Source of the DNA: Rhynchopus sp. YZ270_cl-10
Lineage: Eukaryota > Euglenozoa > Diplonemea > Diplonemida > Diplonemidae
Length of the DNA: 64,000 bases
Reading direction: 5' to 3'
Assembly (NCBI GenBank): GCA_964035575.1
Contig: OZ037854.1
Span: forward strand, 496,001-560,000
The notes below the pieces were generated by a model. It saw only the letters and a program-made list of their open reading frames with translations, made no database searches and was not told where the DNA came from. The stretch's first letter is position 1, and every line of letters begins with the position of its first letter. This document shows positions 18,901-26,940 of this stretch, piece by piece. The position numbers were made by a program, and so were the translations under genes.

Positions 18901-20859
18901 TGCGCAGATGCCTATGGAAAGTCGGCACGGGTTAAGAGGGAGTCGGACCCTAAGGGGGCAAGCGAGCTTGTGAACAAAGCGTTGGACCTGCTGCACGACA
19001 ACGAGCTGTTGCATATGATGCCGGAGCTGGGGCGGTTGAACGTCGCGATAACAACGAAGGCAGGTGACTACGTGGCGGCGGCGGCGGCAGTGAAGCTCAA
19101 TATCCGACATCTCGAGGCGCTCCAGCAGCCACACAACATCACCAAGGCTGCGATCGAGCTTGTTGTCCTCCACCTTGCTCGCGACGACGCAGTCCTCGCG
19201 AAGCGTGAGTTCTCCTCCCTCTCCTCAAAGTATGTCCACCCCGACCCTTGAAATCAACACCACTCCCGGAAGTAAGGGGATTCCAAGAAATCGGTTGTAA
19301 AAAGGGTGCAAATGTTGTAGCCATTTGAAAGACATAAGAGGTTGCTTTCTTAGCCACCTTGATACCGATTATGAGCAAGGTGACTAAGCGCAGAGAGGCT
19401 TAGGTTCATCTGCTAAACCCTTTTTTTTCCTTTTGTTGTTGGTCGTGAGGTAATGCTTTCATCTGGATGACATTGTGGGTCAGTCGGAAGTTCGAAAAAA
19501 GGGCTGTATCAATAACCACGATCTCTTTTTGCTTCTATTACTCACCTTCCATCCAGGTACCCCATGGACGGAGGTGAGGTGTCTCTCTGCGAAGACCTGA
19601 TCCTCGCTTTTGAGGAGACAGACGCTGACATGTTGCAGGAGGCCACGTCACGGCAGCTCATCACCTTCATCCACCCGGACATTGCGCGTCTTGCGAAGAA
19701 GGTATGTCTTTGAACTCTGGCCGTTATTTTCTTTCTTGGGATCAGAAAACAAACAATCCAAAGTAAAAAAAAAGTTTTTGTTACATTTAGTGCACCCCAT
19801 TCTACCTTCTATGCAGAATAGAAAGTATAACAATTTCTTGGGATTTGCATTGTTTTTTTTCCAACTTTTGTTTTTTATAAATAGTAAGTATAATATATTA
19901 TGTATTATGAATGTATAACTTTTGTTTTTTATAACCTACCCTCTTGTCCAACAGCTGCGCATCAAGGGTGAAAAGCCTTCCAACGCAGCGAAGACAGGCG
20001 GAGGTGCACTAGGAGAGGACACAGCAGCTGCAGGAGGTATGTGTCCAAAAAGAGCACAAGAGACAGTCAGCATTGTCCATTAACCCCCATTGCACTTTGC
20101 CACACATTTTGCTCATGGCTTTTAAGCATAGCAGCCTTCACCAATGTCAGACACCATGAACTGTTTCGGGTGTCATCTTCAACACCAACAAAAGGCCCAG
20201 AAAGTAGTAGAGATACACCTCTTGAACTCATTTTGTCGCGTCATCCATCTTCTTGCCACCGTGCTGCATATCCACGAAGGTGGCTCTCCAGAAGCAACGT
20301 CTTCGTGCGCACGTTCATCCACAGTGACCTTTGCGTACACAGGAGAGTTCTTCTGCAGAATGGAGACAGCGGAGAGGTAGTCTGCTTTTGCTACTCTCCT
20401 CCAGCGCCTCACATCCTTGGCAAGATCATTTTCCTTGCCCACCGGCTGGTCCAGACATGAACGCCACAGCAAAGTGAACCTCCGTGATCTTTTCTGAGGC
20501 ACATTCTTAGTCACCCCGACACAATCTTCGACGGCAGAGTTGCTTCCCTTTCATCCCACGCTCCCTACCTTCACGCAATCTCACGAAGGGTGTAACAAAT
20601 TCAACAAAACGACAAAAGTCAGGAGTGGGCTCACACAAGACAGAAGGCAACCTCTCTAAGAACAATCCGTTCGCGATGGCTGCAGGCATGTGTCTGTTGT
20701 ACATACCCTACCTCAGGTAGGCGGTTGTCTACTACAAAAGGCATAAAACCAGAGCAAAGCCAGAGATAACCAACCCTAATATTTATTCTTCAAAAAAAAA
20801 ACCCCTTAACGCATCTACCCTTCTCAGGCGACGACGATGAGGCAGAAGACTGGATGTGA
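15977..20859 (+). CDS. NAPG: Gamma-SNAP (soluble NSF attachment protein), six exons, 313 aa
   Basis: Exons: 15977-16159, 18524-18613, 18820-19229, 19557-19701, 19955-20036, 20828-20859. All joins keep frame and total 314 codons including the stop; the usual length of the family is ~312 residues. SNAPs bind SNARE bundles and recruit the NSF ATPase to dismantle them after membrane fusion. The product begins with the SNAP N-terminal helical hairpin (EADKHCKSAEKKLKKSFFGKW, then SDYDVAALEYEKAAKIYQLG), continues as TPR-like helix pairs, and ends in an acidic GDDDEAEDW tail as gamma-SNAPs do; the YDxAAxEYxKAA motif also favours gamma over alpha. Intron 1 (2.4 kb) hosts six snoRNA pairs; intron 3 carries a hairpin-family copy; intron 5 carries antisense open stretches. 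Donors are GTATGT or GTA-type. Confidence 0.92.
16191..16270 (+). ncRNA. Box C/D snoRNA A, copy 1 (snR38-like)
   Basis: Starts with box C ATGATGA and ends with box D CTGA, 80 bases apart, like the other six copies. GGTGACG in the middle is a candidate C' box. Directly before box D is CAGTTATCCCTG, complementary over 12 bases to the invariant 28S loop CAGGGATAACTG in the peptidyl-transferase region. The fifth base before box D pairs with the middle G of GGG, the position corresponding to yeast Gm2815 guided by snR38. It lies in gamma-SNAP intron 1, as expected for intron-processed snoRNAs. The target is deduced from remembered rRNA sequence. Confidence 0.88.
16301..16382 (+). ncRNA. Box C/D snoRNA B, copy 1
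   Basis: Box C ATGATGA opens and box D CTGA closes an 82-base block conserved in seven copies while the flanks vary. Flanking CAA and TTG can form the short closing stem. An internal CTGA (TTCTGACTT) may be D'. I could not match either guide segment to an rRNA site from memory. It follows snoRNA A by ~30 bases, as in every unit. Confidence 0.78.
16493..16522 (+). repeat. Hairpin-family copy between snoRNA units 1 and 2
   Basis: GATGTGT ... ACACGAGAGGC ... ACA, TT bulge, CATC, then TTTCAAGTTTTCC. This is the GATG/CATC variant of the family; it keeps the ACGAGAG loop. It sits in gamma-SNAP intron 1. Confidence 0.65.
16617..16696 (+). ncRNA. Box C/D snoRNA A, copy 2
   Basis: Same boxes, length and guide as the copy at 16191. 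The whole box C to box D block is essentially identical to it while flanking bases differ. Confidence 0.88.
16731..16811 (+). ncRNA. Box C/D snoRNA B, copy 2
   Basis: Same box C and D and core as the copy at 16301, with a short length difference in the middle T-rich stretch. Confidence 0.78.
16921..16950 (+). repeat. Hairpin-family copy between snoRNA units 2 and 3
   Basis: GGTAACCAAGC, loop ACGTGAG, then a weakened 3' arm, GTTCATC and TTTCAATTTTTT. A similar copy is at 17335-17365. Confidence 0.5.
17046..17125 (+). ncRNA. Box C/D snoRNA A, copy 3
   Basis: 80-base box C to box D block with the same CAGTTATCCCTG guide as the copy at 16191; third unit of the intron array. Confidence 0.88.
17155..17236 (+). 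ncRNA. Box C/D snoRNA B, copy 3
   Basis: Conserved 82-base block with ATGATGA and CTGA ends; third unit of the intron array. Confidence 0.78.
17335..17365 (+). repeat. Hairpin-family copy between snoRNA units 3 and 4
   Basis: GGTAACCAAGC, loop ACGTGAG, GCTCAG, then TTTCATC. Near-duplicate of 16921-16950 but with a better 3' arm. Confidence 0.55.
17461..17540 (+). ncRNA. Box C/D snoRNA A, copy 4
   Basis: 80-base block with unchanged boxes and guide; fourth unit of the array. Confidence 0.88.
17571..17651 (+). ncRNA. Box C/D snoRNA B, copy 4
   Basis: Conserved block with ATGATGA and CTGA ends. Its 3' flank (GCTGTCTTTTGCTCTTCTTC) is also found after the seventh copy at 37094-37174. Confidence 0.78.
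17818..17897 (+). ncRNA. Box C/D snoRNA A, copy 5
   Basis: 80-base block with unchanged boxes and guide. Its 5' flank (AACCTGTCTTACGCAAA) is shared with the copy at 36979-37058, linking the two loci. Confidence 0.88.
17933..18014 (+). ncRNA. Box C/D snoRNA B, copy 5
   Basis: Conserved 82-base block with ATGATGA and CTGA ends; fifth unit of the array. Confidence 0.78.
18082..18111 (+). repeat. Hairpin-family copy between snoRNA units 5 and 6
   Basis: GATGTGGATGC, loop ACGTGAG, GCAAT, GTTCATC, then TTTCAATTTTTC. Variant of the hairpin family in gamma-SNAP intron 1. Confidence 0.5.
18206..18285 (+). ncRNA. Box C/D snoRNA A, copy 6
   Basis: 80-base block with unchanged boxes and guide; last unit of the intron 1 array. 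Confidence 0.88.
18322..18403 (+). ncRNA. Box C/D snoRNA B, copy 6
   Basis: Conserved 82-base block with ATGATGA and CTGA ends. It lies ~120 bases before the exon 2 acceptor at 18524. Confidence 0.78.
18716..18771 (+). repeat. Dispersed repeat M3 in gamma-SNAP intron 2
   Basis: Contains CCAGTCATTGTACC, GGTACACTGTC, the ACGAGAG loop, GGCTTTGTATT and a T tract. It occupies much of the 206 bp intron 2. Confidence 0.65.
19379..19410 (+). repeat. Hairpin-family copy in gamma-SNAP intron 3
   Basis: GGTGA + CTAAGC, loop GCAGAGA, GCTTAG, GT bulge, TCATC, then CTGCTAAACCC and a T run. Both stems are fully paired. Confidence 0.75.
19456..19486 (+). repeat. Dispersed repeat M4, degraded copy
   Basis: TTTCATCTGGATGACATTGT and GGGTCAGTCGG, matching the better copies at 23389, 53058 and 53741. 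It lies in gamma-SNAP intron 3, just after a hairpin-family copy. Confidence 0.5.
20179..20704 (-). other. Antisense coding-like stretch inside gamma-SNAP intron 5
   Basis: Two long open stretches on the minus strand (20507-20704 and 20179-20514) have balanced, protein-like composition, unlike the homopolymer ORFs of other introns. Fragments include LFLERLPSVLCEPTPDFCRF and NSPVYAKVTVDERAHEDV. No family is recognised. It may be a relic of an inserted element or of another gene; it appears not to be an intact gene. Confidence 0.35.
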
Positions 20860-22448
20860 GACCCCCACACTCGTCTTGCGCAGTATACGGGTGTGCTCTC
20901 AATGCGTCGGGGCCGGAATTGACAAGTAGTTTGAGGCCTTGGTTCTGTTGTGTTACGATATGTGCCCCAGATTTGACCCCCAGCCCTAGGCCAAAATAGA
21001 ATATGACAAACAAAACAACCTATGTATGTGTGTGTGTGTGTGTGTGTGCACGAGAGCCACCTTCATCTTCAGAAGTGTTCTTCATTCTTTTATTCAGTAT
21101 CGAAATAAAATAAAAACTGGGCTTTGTTTGTTAGGCCGGCTAGACCCTACCATCCCCACTGAGAGAGAAGATAAAGGAGAGAGAAACGAGAGCCCTAAAT
21201 AGCATTAGGGAGGAAAAAGGGGGGATTGTACAATGGTGTTCATGTCTCTATGGAGGCTGTGGTGGGTGGCGACGAGGATGAGAATAAACAATAAAAAAAA
21301 ATGTAAAAAGACACATGCACTGCACAGAGGCAAAACGGAAAACAGGTAGGCGACAAGTCTTCTATTCACATGTGAAACGTTTTTTTTTTTTTTCCAAGTT
21401 CAATTTTTCTTTTTAGATGTGAGGTGGTCACGTTGGTCATCTTTGACAACTCCCTTAAGATGTGTATGTACGTATTCATCTTACGACTTTTCCTTTTCTG
21501 GTGTGGCTAAAACCAGCCCAAATACGGCACAAAACAATCACAAAAGAAGTACAAAAAATTACACTTTATTTTTGGATTTAGCCACACCATTTTCCTCTTT
21601 TTTTCTTGTCTGCATGGTCCCACGTGTCGCCCCACGTCGCTCGCTCTAACCTCGTTGAACCTCTGGTTGAATTTTCAAGAATACCCCTTGAGCGCTGTGT
21701 GTTTTTCAAGTCTTTCTTTCTTGTGTTCTGAGGCATTACATGGGTGTCCAAATTCAAAAAAAGTTACTTTGGCATTCATGACCATCTTTCAAGTTTTATT
21801 TTTGTTTGCCTTCAGTGAACGCAATGGTGGGTAAGGGAGGGTGTCATGCGAAATGGGGGCCATTGGACCGCAACATGAGTTCGCGCCCATATAGTTACCG
21901 TTTTACGTGCTACCTTGGAGGGTTATGTTTTCATCATTCAAGCCTTCTTCTTACTTTTGTTTGATGAATTTGTGTACAGAATTTCCTCGCGTTTTTCCTT
22001 CTGTTACGCCCATCTGCACACAATTTTTCCCGTGCCTTGCACTTATCACTCATAGTTAGATGAGGGGTCAAAAAAAAAAAACCTGTACCGCCCCTCGGAG
22101 TGTGGGTCTGAATCCGTTTTGGTTCTGTTTTTTTGTGCCATTTTTCTTCCTCTCATGATGGGAGCAAACAAAAGGATTGTCTCTTTTTTTTTTGTTTTTG
22201 TGCCTTTTTTTTTTTTCCCCCAAGCCTTCTTCATTGTTTGCCTCCCACCTACCGCGATGTTCAGTGAGTTACACTTCACTTATTTCTCAACCTACATCAT
22301 CCAGCTCTGTTCGGAGTTAGTTGGGGGAATTTTTTTTTTGCTGTAATTCACTTCACCACAGGACCAACACTAATACCCCCTCTTTTTTGGGTGCGTTTAT
22401 TGCCCTGACCCTCCGGTTCCCCCCGGGTTTATTAAAAAAAGGTTACTA
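20860..22448. other. Gene-free spacer between gamma-SNAP and the complex I gene
   Basis: Contains a (TG)n tract at about 21026-21048 and T and A runs. The ORFs are phenylalanine- and serine-rich translations of T tracts. No gene seen. Confidence 0.55.
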
Positions 22449-25400
22449 ATGTCGAAAGTGGTGCTCAGAGCAGCACGGCGATGGGCGACCGAAACTACTC
22501 AGAAATCACCTCCAAAGTCGCCCGCTTCTCCTCCGATGGTCGATGGTTACCAAAGGTTTTATCATACTGAGGGGACGAACATCGCGTCTGAGGCGCCGAT
22601 GTTTGGGAAGCATGGGTACAAACCGCTGGACATGCCGTCCGAGTCGCACTACGCGTTGACAGACAACTTCGCCTTCGTCACGACCACAAACAAAAAGGCG
22701 TTGCGTCTCCCCGGGCAGAACAAGAAGATCCTCCCCCCGCCCGCCACCAAGGTCGCCATCTTCGGCGCCACTTCCTACCAGGGAACCAGAATCGCGAAAC
22801 GTCTTCTCGAGGCACCCGAGATCCTTGAGGTCCGTATGTGCACGAGGTACCCCGATCAGATCCCTGCGGACCTTCAAAAGTTGATTGATGAGAACCCGGA
22901 TAAATGTACAGTGGAAGAAACCAACGTGCTGCAGCAGTCGTCAGTGAACCGTGCTCTGCAGGGATGCGATGCAGTGATCAATGCGATTGATTTGCGAGTC
23001 GAGGACTTTTACAACACACACTACGACGTTCACGTGCATGGGAACCAGAACGTCGCATACCAAGCGCGTCTCTGTGGTATCAAGCGTGTTGTGTACATCT
23101 CCGGCCTCGACGCCATCTACGGCAACGACAGCGACTACTCGGACTTCAGATGCAAGTCTGAGGACCTCCTCCTCGCAGAGTGCTTCTTCGGTGTCGTCGT
23201 CAGGCCAGGCAAGCTCTTCGGCAGCGGCTACAGATACAGCACCGTCGGGAAGGTCTGCTACCCAACAGTGTACCCAAGTATGTGTTCAAAAATATATGCC
23301 GAAATAGATATTCCATAAGATAAGAATGTGTACTCTGTTACCAAATGGCAGTGAGTGGTGATGATATCTTTTATTGTGCTTTCATCCGGGGCTGGCATCG
23401 TACGTGGGTCAGTCGGGTGCCTGCATTACAAACTTCACATTTTTTTTTGTGCGATAATTTCATAAATCCAAAAACATCCCAACAGACACAAAACTCCAGC
23501 CTACCTGGGTGAACGACCTTGCTGAGGCTGTGTTCCGTATTGTCCGCAACCCTGAGGCGGTAAAGAGGGTATGTCATTCGTGTTTTTTTAAAATATCCGC
23601 ACACGCCGAAGTCAAGGTGACTACGCATAGAGGCATCATGGAATACGTCCACAAATGCGTTTGTACTGTCATTACCACACACCAACCCCACATCACACAC
23701 AGGTGGTGGACCTTGGAGGCCCCAAGGTTATGACCCACATGCAATTCGCCGCGGAGAGAGCAAACCACATGAAAGGACCCTCCCCGGTTCCTGTGCCGGT
23801 ATGTGCGGTGTCGTGTTCAAAAAACCCCCACACCTACTGTCAAAAGGTGACTAAACACTTGGTACAGATGTACCACCCTACAAAAACTTTTGAATATGGA
23901 CTCGTCCGGAAACCCCTCTGGTAAGATTCATCCTTTTGGGTATTTTTGGGTTTTTTTGATGATGCCCCCCACAAAAAGTGCATCTAGGTGATATTCTGAT
24001 ATGAAAATAGGTTTTTTGGGGGGTCTGAGGCTATATTTTCGCTTTTTTAATCAGATTTTCAGCCTTTTATTGTCGTTCTTCTGGATCTCTTCTCTCTTTC
24101 TCTTAATCCTGCCATGCCGCCTTGACAAGGTTTCATTGACCTCTGTCAAATCTACTGGATCAATGCCAGGGACTTTTGCTTTGCGGGTCACCTTGGATGT
24201 GGAGACTCCATAGTAAATACAGGTTCCCTCCGTGTCAGAGTACACGCTAGCTGAAATGACACGACCGTTGCTCGGGTAGCAGTACACAGACGAAAAGAGA
24301 TTGATGGAAAGAAGGGTGCACTGATACGTATGAGTACGAGGGAATGAGATAACAAAGGCCTCTGTGTGGGGAAGCTCGCGCAGGGCACCGACAATGACCC
24401 CTACGGTAAGGATCTCCTGACAACAAGAATCATCAGAGAGAGGGTTCGAAACGACACCAAGTGTGCGTCGCACCCATTCTTACTGTGTTTCTCGACAAAA
24501 AAGTGAACTTCACTGCTGTCATTGCCACGTTTTTTTCTTCCAAAAAATACGTAAAAAAATATAAGTAAAAAGGGGGGGAGGGGAAATAAACAAAAATAAA
24601 TGCCCAAAATATGCCCTCTGGGGTGGTAGGTGTATGGTGGGTATCAAAAAATTGGGTTGTTTGGGTGTTTTGAGCAGAAAAACCTCAAAAAACCCCAAAA
24701 GGATGAATCTTACCAGGAGGGTTTCCGGACGGACCCATATGCATATTTACAAAAAAACAAAAACAAAACAAAAAGGATCCAAAAATACAACAAAAAAGAT
24801 TGATGAATAACCAATGTTCAAAACATTAAGTAATCTAATCAGACTAAACACAGAGAGGCTTAGGGTCATCTTATAAACTTTTCTAAAAATCCCCCATACC
24901 ACCTCCTTCCCCCACAGCTCATGGCCGCAGACATTTTCTCCTTCTTCCTTGAATGGTTCACCCCCAGGCCGCAGTTCTCGAGGAACTTGATCTGTGAGAT
25001 GGAGCAGCACCAGGTAGCGAGAACCAAGACAGAAAACCCATACATATGGACCTACGAGGATTTGGGCATAACACCTGTCGACATGAAGGTATGTCGTGCA
25101 CCCCCCAGATTGATTTTTTTTCTTCTTTTTTCCACTTAGACCAAGGCTCGACGCTCAGGGGTAGAAGTGCTTCCGCCAGTCCTCGCTGGCAGGCACATTC
25201 TCTCCATACCGTGCAGAGGAAACTACCTCCTCTGGGGCGTCAGTTCCCTCTGGACAGGCGTTAGGTGCTCGCCTGCTGGTTGATGCCTTCTCTGCGCGTG
25301 TTTCTGAGATGCGGAACTCCGCCTGCTCCCTCCTCTTCCTGGCGGATACCTCCTGCCAGGCGTCTTCTTCCCTTCAAGGCAAGTTGTTTATCCAGACATT

Positions 25401-26940
25401 AACGCAACTTTGACGCCTGGGACCTTTTCAAACGTGTTCAGTGCACAGACACCTTGTGCGGGTTGTAAAATGGCGCTGATATCATTAATAAGCATTCTTC
25501 TTGGTCTGTTTGCCTGGGAGATACGCCAAGTACCATGCACCTAGTTGCTCTGTAACTCAGGCATCAAAGTCGTCATGGGCAATTTTCCTTTCAATATTCC
25601 CAATGTTCTTGAGTTTGTGTATCTCAACCACTTCATTGTGGTTGAACGTGTCGGCATCTTTTGTTAGCTCCTTGTTAAGTGCACAATCATAATGCCCTTC
25701 ATTGTTGGAAGCTTCGCCGCACTGAGTCCCTTGTACTGTTGGTCCGTGCCTTCCAGCACCACAACCACCTTTGTTTTGCGTCATTTTGTTTTTAATTTTT
25801 TTATATGTCTAGTAAAAACACTTTATACGTGCAATCCCTCTATAAAACGAATAAAATAAAGTGGACTTTATTTTACAGCTCACACGAGGGTTTTCTATGG
25901 AGCTGTAAAATAAAATTTTACTCCGTAAAATAAAGTTTTACACACTGGAGACGAGGGTTTCCCCTACTTTTTTCACCAGGGCACCACGAAAAAACAAGTA
26001 AAAAAAAAGTATGCTGGAAAATGGAGGAGCTGTACGAAGATTATGGGACCTGTGTACCTGTGTACCTGTGCACCTGCACCTGGGAAAATGGGTACTCCCC
26101 ACTTTATTGTTCATTGTTCTGCATGAGAAACAGTGCCCTTATGTCGCCCCTGTTTTTTGTAGTAGTACACCCACACCCCCTCCACTCTTTGGTCAACATC
26201 ATTTTATTCGTTTTAAAGAAGGATTGCGTATATCGTGTTTTTACTAGACAAATAAAACAACTTATCACTGCAAAATAAAGTAGACTTCACTATTTTACTC
26301 GATATTTCCAGGTGCACTCGTGTATTTTTTTTTCCCTCGCTTCGCTCGGGAAAAAAATACACACTCGTGCACCTGGAAATATCGCGTAAAATAAAGTCTA
26401 CTTTATTTTACAGTAATAAATAGTTAGAATCAATTTTATCCAGGTCGTTACGACCCCGGATTCCGTCCGAGTCCCTGAGGCACCCCGTGTGTAAGACTGC
26501 ACAATTGCGTGCAGTCTTTTTTGGTGATGTACGCAGTCCCCACTCACCAGATGCGCGGTCATTCCCTTTTTTGCTCACCTTGAGCCGCTCTTTCACCACT
26601 GACGTTAGGGATTTGCTGTCACTTTCACTAGACCGTATTACGTTTTCTCGAACGGCTTCTGCCATTAAGTAGGTTCGCTCCTACTGTACCCTGTGGGCGA
26701 GACGTGTATCCCACGCGTTCTCCCTCCTCCTATTTGCTCTCCTTCCAGATCCTGCGAAGAACTGTGGCTGCTATTCCGTGATAGTAGTGTAAACTCAAAT
26801 AAAAAATTGTGAGCAATAGACGCACCTATATTATTTCAAGCTTTCTTCAAAACTTTTGCAAACCTTTCCAACCTCTTTTCTTTTTATCAACAACCTCACA
26901 GACTGCTGCGAAACGGGAGGCCGAAGGTGAAGCGTTCTAG
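22449..26940 (+). CDS. NDUFA9: Complex I 39 kDa (NDUFA9-type) subunit, six exons, ~417 aa
   Basis: Exons: 22449-23277, 23486-23568, 23703-23798, 23868-23903, 24918-25088, 26902-26940. The first 30 residues are basic and Ser/Arg-rich, as in a mitochondrial presequence. Residues ~101-112 (KVAIFGATSYQG) are the NAD(P)H-binding glycine motif of atypical short-chain dehydrogenases; VVRPGKLFG near 250-258 and the C-terminal YEDLGITPVDMK match this accessory subunit of respiratory complex I. Joins 1-3 and 5 use GTATGT donors. The exon 4 donor is uncertain: the in-frame choice GT at 23904 is the first base pair of a mobile element. The last exon encodes TAAKREAEGEAF and stop in phase. Introns 4 and 5 are enlarged by elements with antisense ORFs. 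Confidence 0.82.
23389..23440 (+). repeat. Dispersed repeat M4 in an NDUFA9-type gene intron
   Basis: GGCATCGTACGT, GGGTCAGTCGGG, TGCCTGCAT, then ACAAACTTCACATTTTT. GGCA and TGCC can pair around the conserved GGTCAGTCGG. Other copies are at 53058, 53741 and, weaker, 19456 and 31085. Confidence 0.6.
23904..24730. mobile_element. 827 bp inverted-repeat element forming most of NDUFA9 intron 4
   Basis: The ends are long inverted repeats: left GTCCGGAAACCCCTCTGGTA continuing to TTCATCCTTTTGGG, right its near-exact inverse ending GTTTCCGGAC. The flanks GGACTC (left) and GGACCC (right) may be a six-base target duplication with one change. The inside carries an ORF of 141 codons on the minus strand. 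No transposase motif was seen, so the superfamily is unknown. The left edge coincides with the only in-frame exon 4 donor. Confidence 0.75.
24051..24473 (-). CDS. Unknown ORF carried by the intron 4 element (~140 aa)
   Basis: A minus-strand open frame with balanced composition (REIPHTEAFV-like core: ALRELPHTEAFVISFPRTHT, YSDTEGTCIYYGVSTSKV) and a basic tail (RRHGRIKRKREEIQKNDNKR). It has no ATG at its 5' edge: the frame opens at a GTG region just after a stop, so it may be an exon or a fragment. No domain is recognised. It is the only long non-repetitive ORF in the element, so it is presumably element-encoded. Confidence 0.45.
   Translation of the reverse strand: MRRTLGVVSNPLSDDSCCQEILTVGVIVGALRELPHTEAFVISFPRTHTYQCTLLSINLFSSVYCYPSNGRVISASVYSDTEGTCIYYGVSTSKVTRKAKVPGIDPVDLTEVNETLSRRHGRIKRKREEIQKNDNKRLKI
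24775..24885 (+). repeat. ~110 bp intronic repeat with hairpin-family 3' end
   Basis: AAAGATTGATGAATAACCAA, AACATTAAGTAATCTAATCA, then ACTAAAC, CAGAGAG, GCTTAGGGTCATCTTATAAA. It is nearly identical to 45957-46063, in an intron of a different gene. Both lie shortly before a 3' splice site. Confidence 0.8.
25557..25784 (-). CDS. Antisense ORF in NDUFA9 intron 5 (75 aa)
   Basis: Starts at a true ATG and runs 75 codons: a Gly/Cys-rich start (MTQNKGGCGAGRHGPTVQG), then an acidic and charged second half (ELTKDADTFNHNEVVEIHKL). The composition is protein-like and it has no homopolymer. No family is recognised. It lies opposite the host gene, within repeat-derived intron DNA. Confidence 0.4.
   Translation of the reverse strand: MTQNKGGCGAGRHGPTVQGTQCGEASNNEGHYDCALNKELTKDADTFNHNEVVEIHKLKNIGNIERKIAHDDFDA
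26268..26412. repeat. 145-base hairpin with CCTCGCTTCGCTCGGG apex
   Basis: Arms start AAAATAAAGTAGACTT and run through TATTTCCAGGTGCACTCGTG to an apex of CCCTCGCTTCGCTCGGG; the 3' arm mirrors this to GTCTACTTTATTTTAC. The same apex type occurs at ~54700 and ~63550, and a CTCGGGCTTCGCCCTCGG version in element R. It could form a cruciform. Confidence 0.8.
26408..26665 (-). CDS. Antisense ORF in NDUFA9 intron 5 (85 aa)
   Basis: ATG-started, 85 codons, charged and protein-like (MAEAVRENVIRSSESDSKSL; VVKERLKVSKKGNDRASGEW). A GTGAGC donor-like site lies inside the frame after ERLK, so the 5' part could be a first exon. No family is recognised. A perfect ten-base-pair hairpin lies within it. Confidence 0.4.
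   Translation of the reverse strand: MAEAVRENVIRSSESDSKSLTSVVKERLKVSKKGNDRASGEWGLRTSPKKTARNCAVLHTGCLRDSDGIRGRNDLDKIDSNYLLL
26493..26522 (+). terminator. Hairpin with T tract inside NDUFA9 intron 5
   Basis: AAGACTGCAC, loop AATTGC, GTGCAGTCTT, then more T: ten perfect pairs on the + strand followed by Ts. It has the shape of a terminator hairpin but lies inside an intron, opposite the ORF at 26408-26665; its role is unknown. Confidence 0.35.

Larger units (their letters stand above)
25139..26901. mobile_element. Element-rich 3' part of NDUFA9 intron 5
   Basis: The 1.8 kb final intron (25089-26901) carries TTTATTTTACAG-type words near 25855-25945 and 26255-26412, a 145-base hairpin, and two antisense ORFs (25557-25784 and 26408-26665). 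I cannot set exact element ends. Inverted CCGCCAG/CTGGCGG words lie near 25165-25375. It is probably one or more inserted elements; the family is unknown. Confidence 0.5.

Noticed and set aside
22981-23307. Thr/Ser-rich frame overlapping NDUFA9 exon 1
   Set aside because: Out-of-frame shadow of an exon that shows the family motifs in its own frame.
25139-25290. Alternative last NDUFA9 exon after the acceptor at 25138
   Set aside because: It stays open for 48 codons but the product has no family likeness; the exon at 26902 gives a short plausible tail after GTATGT in the same phase.
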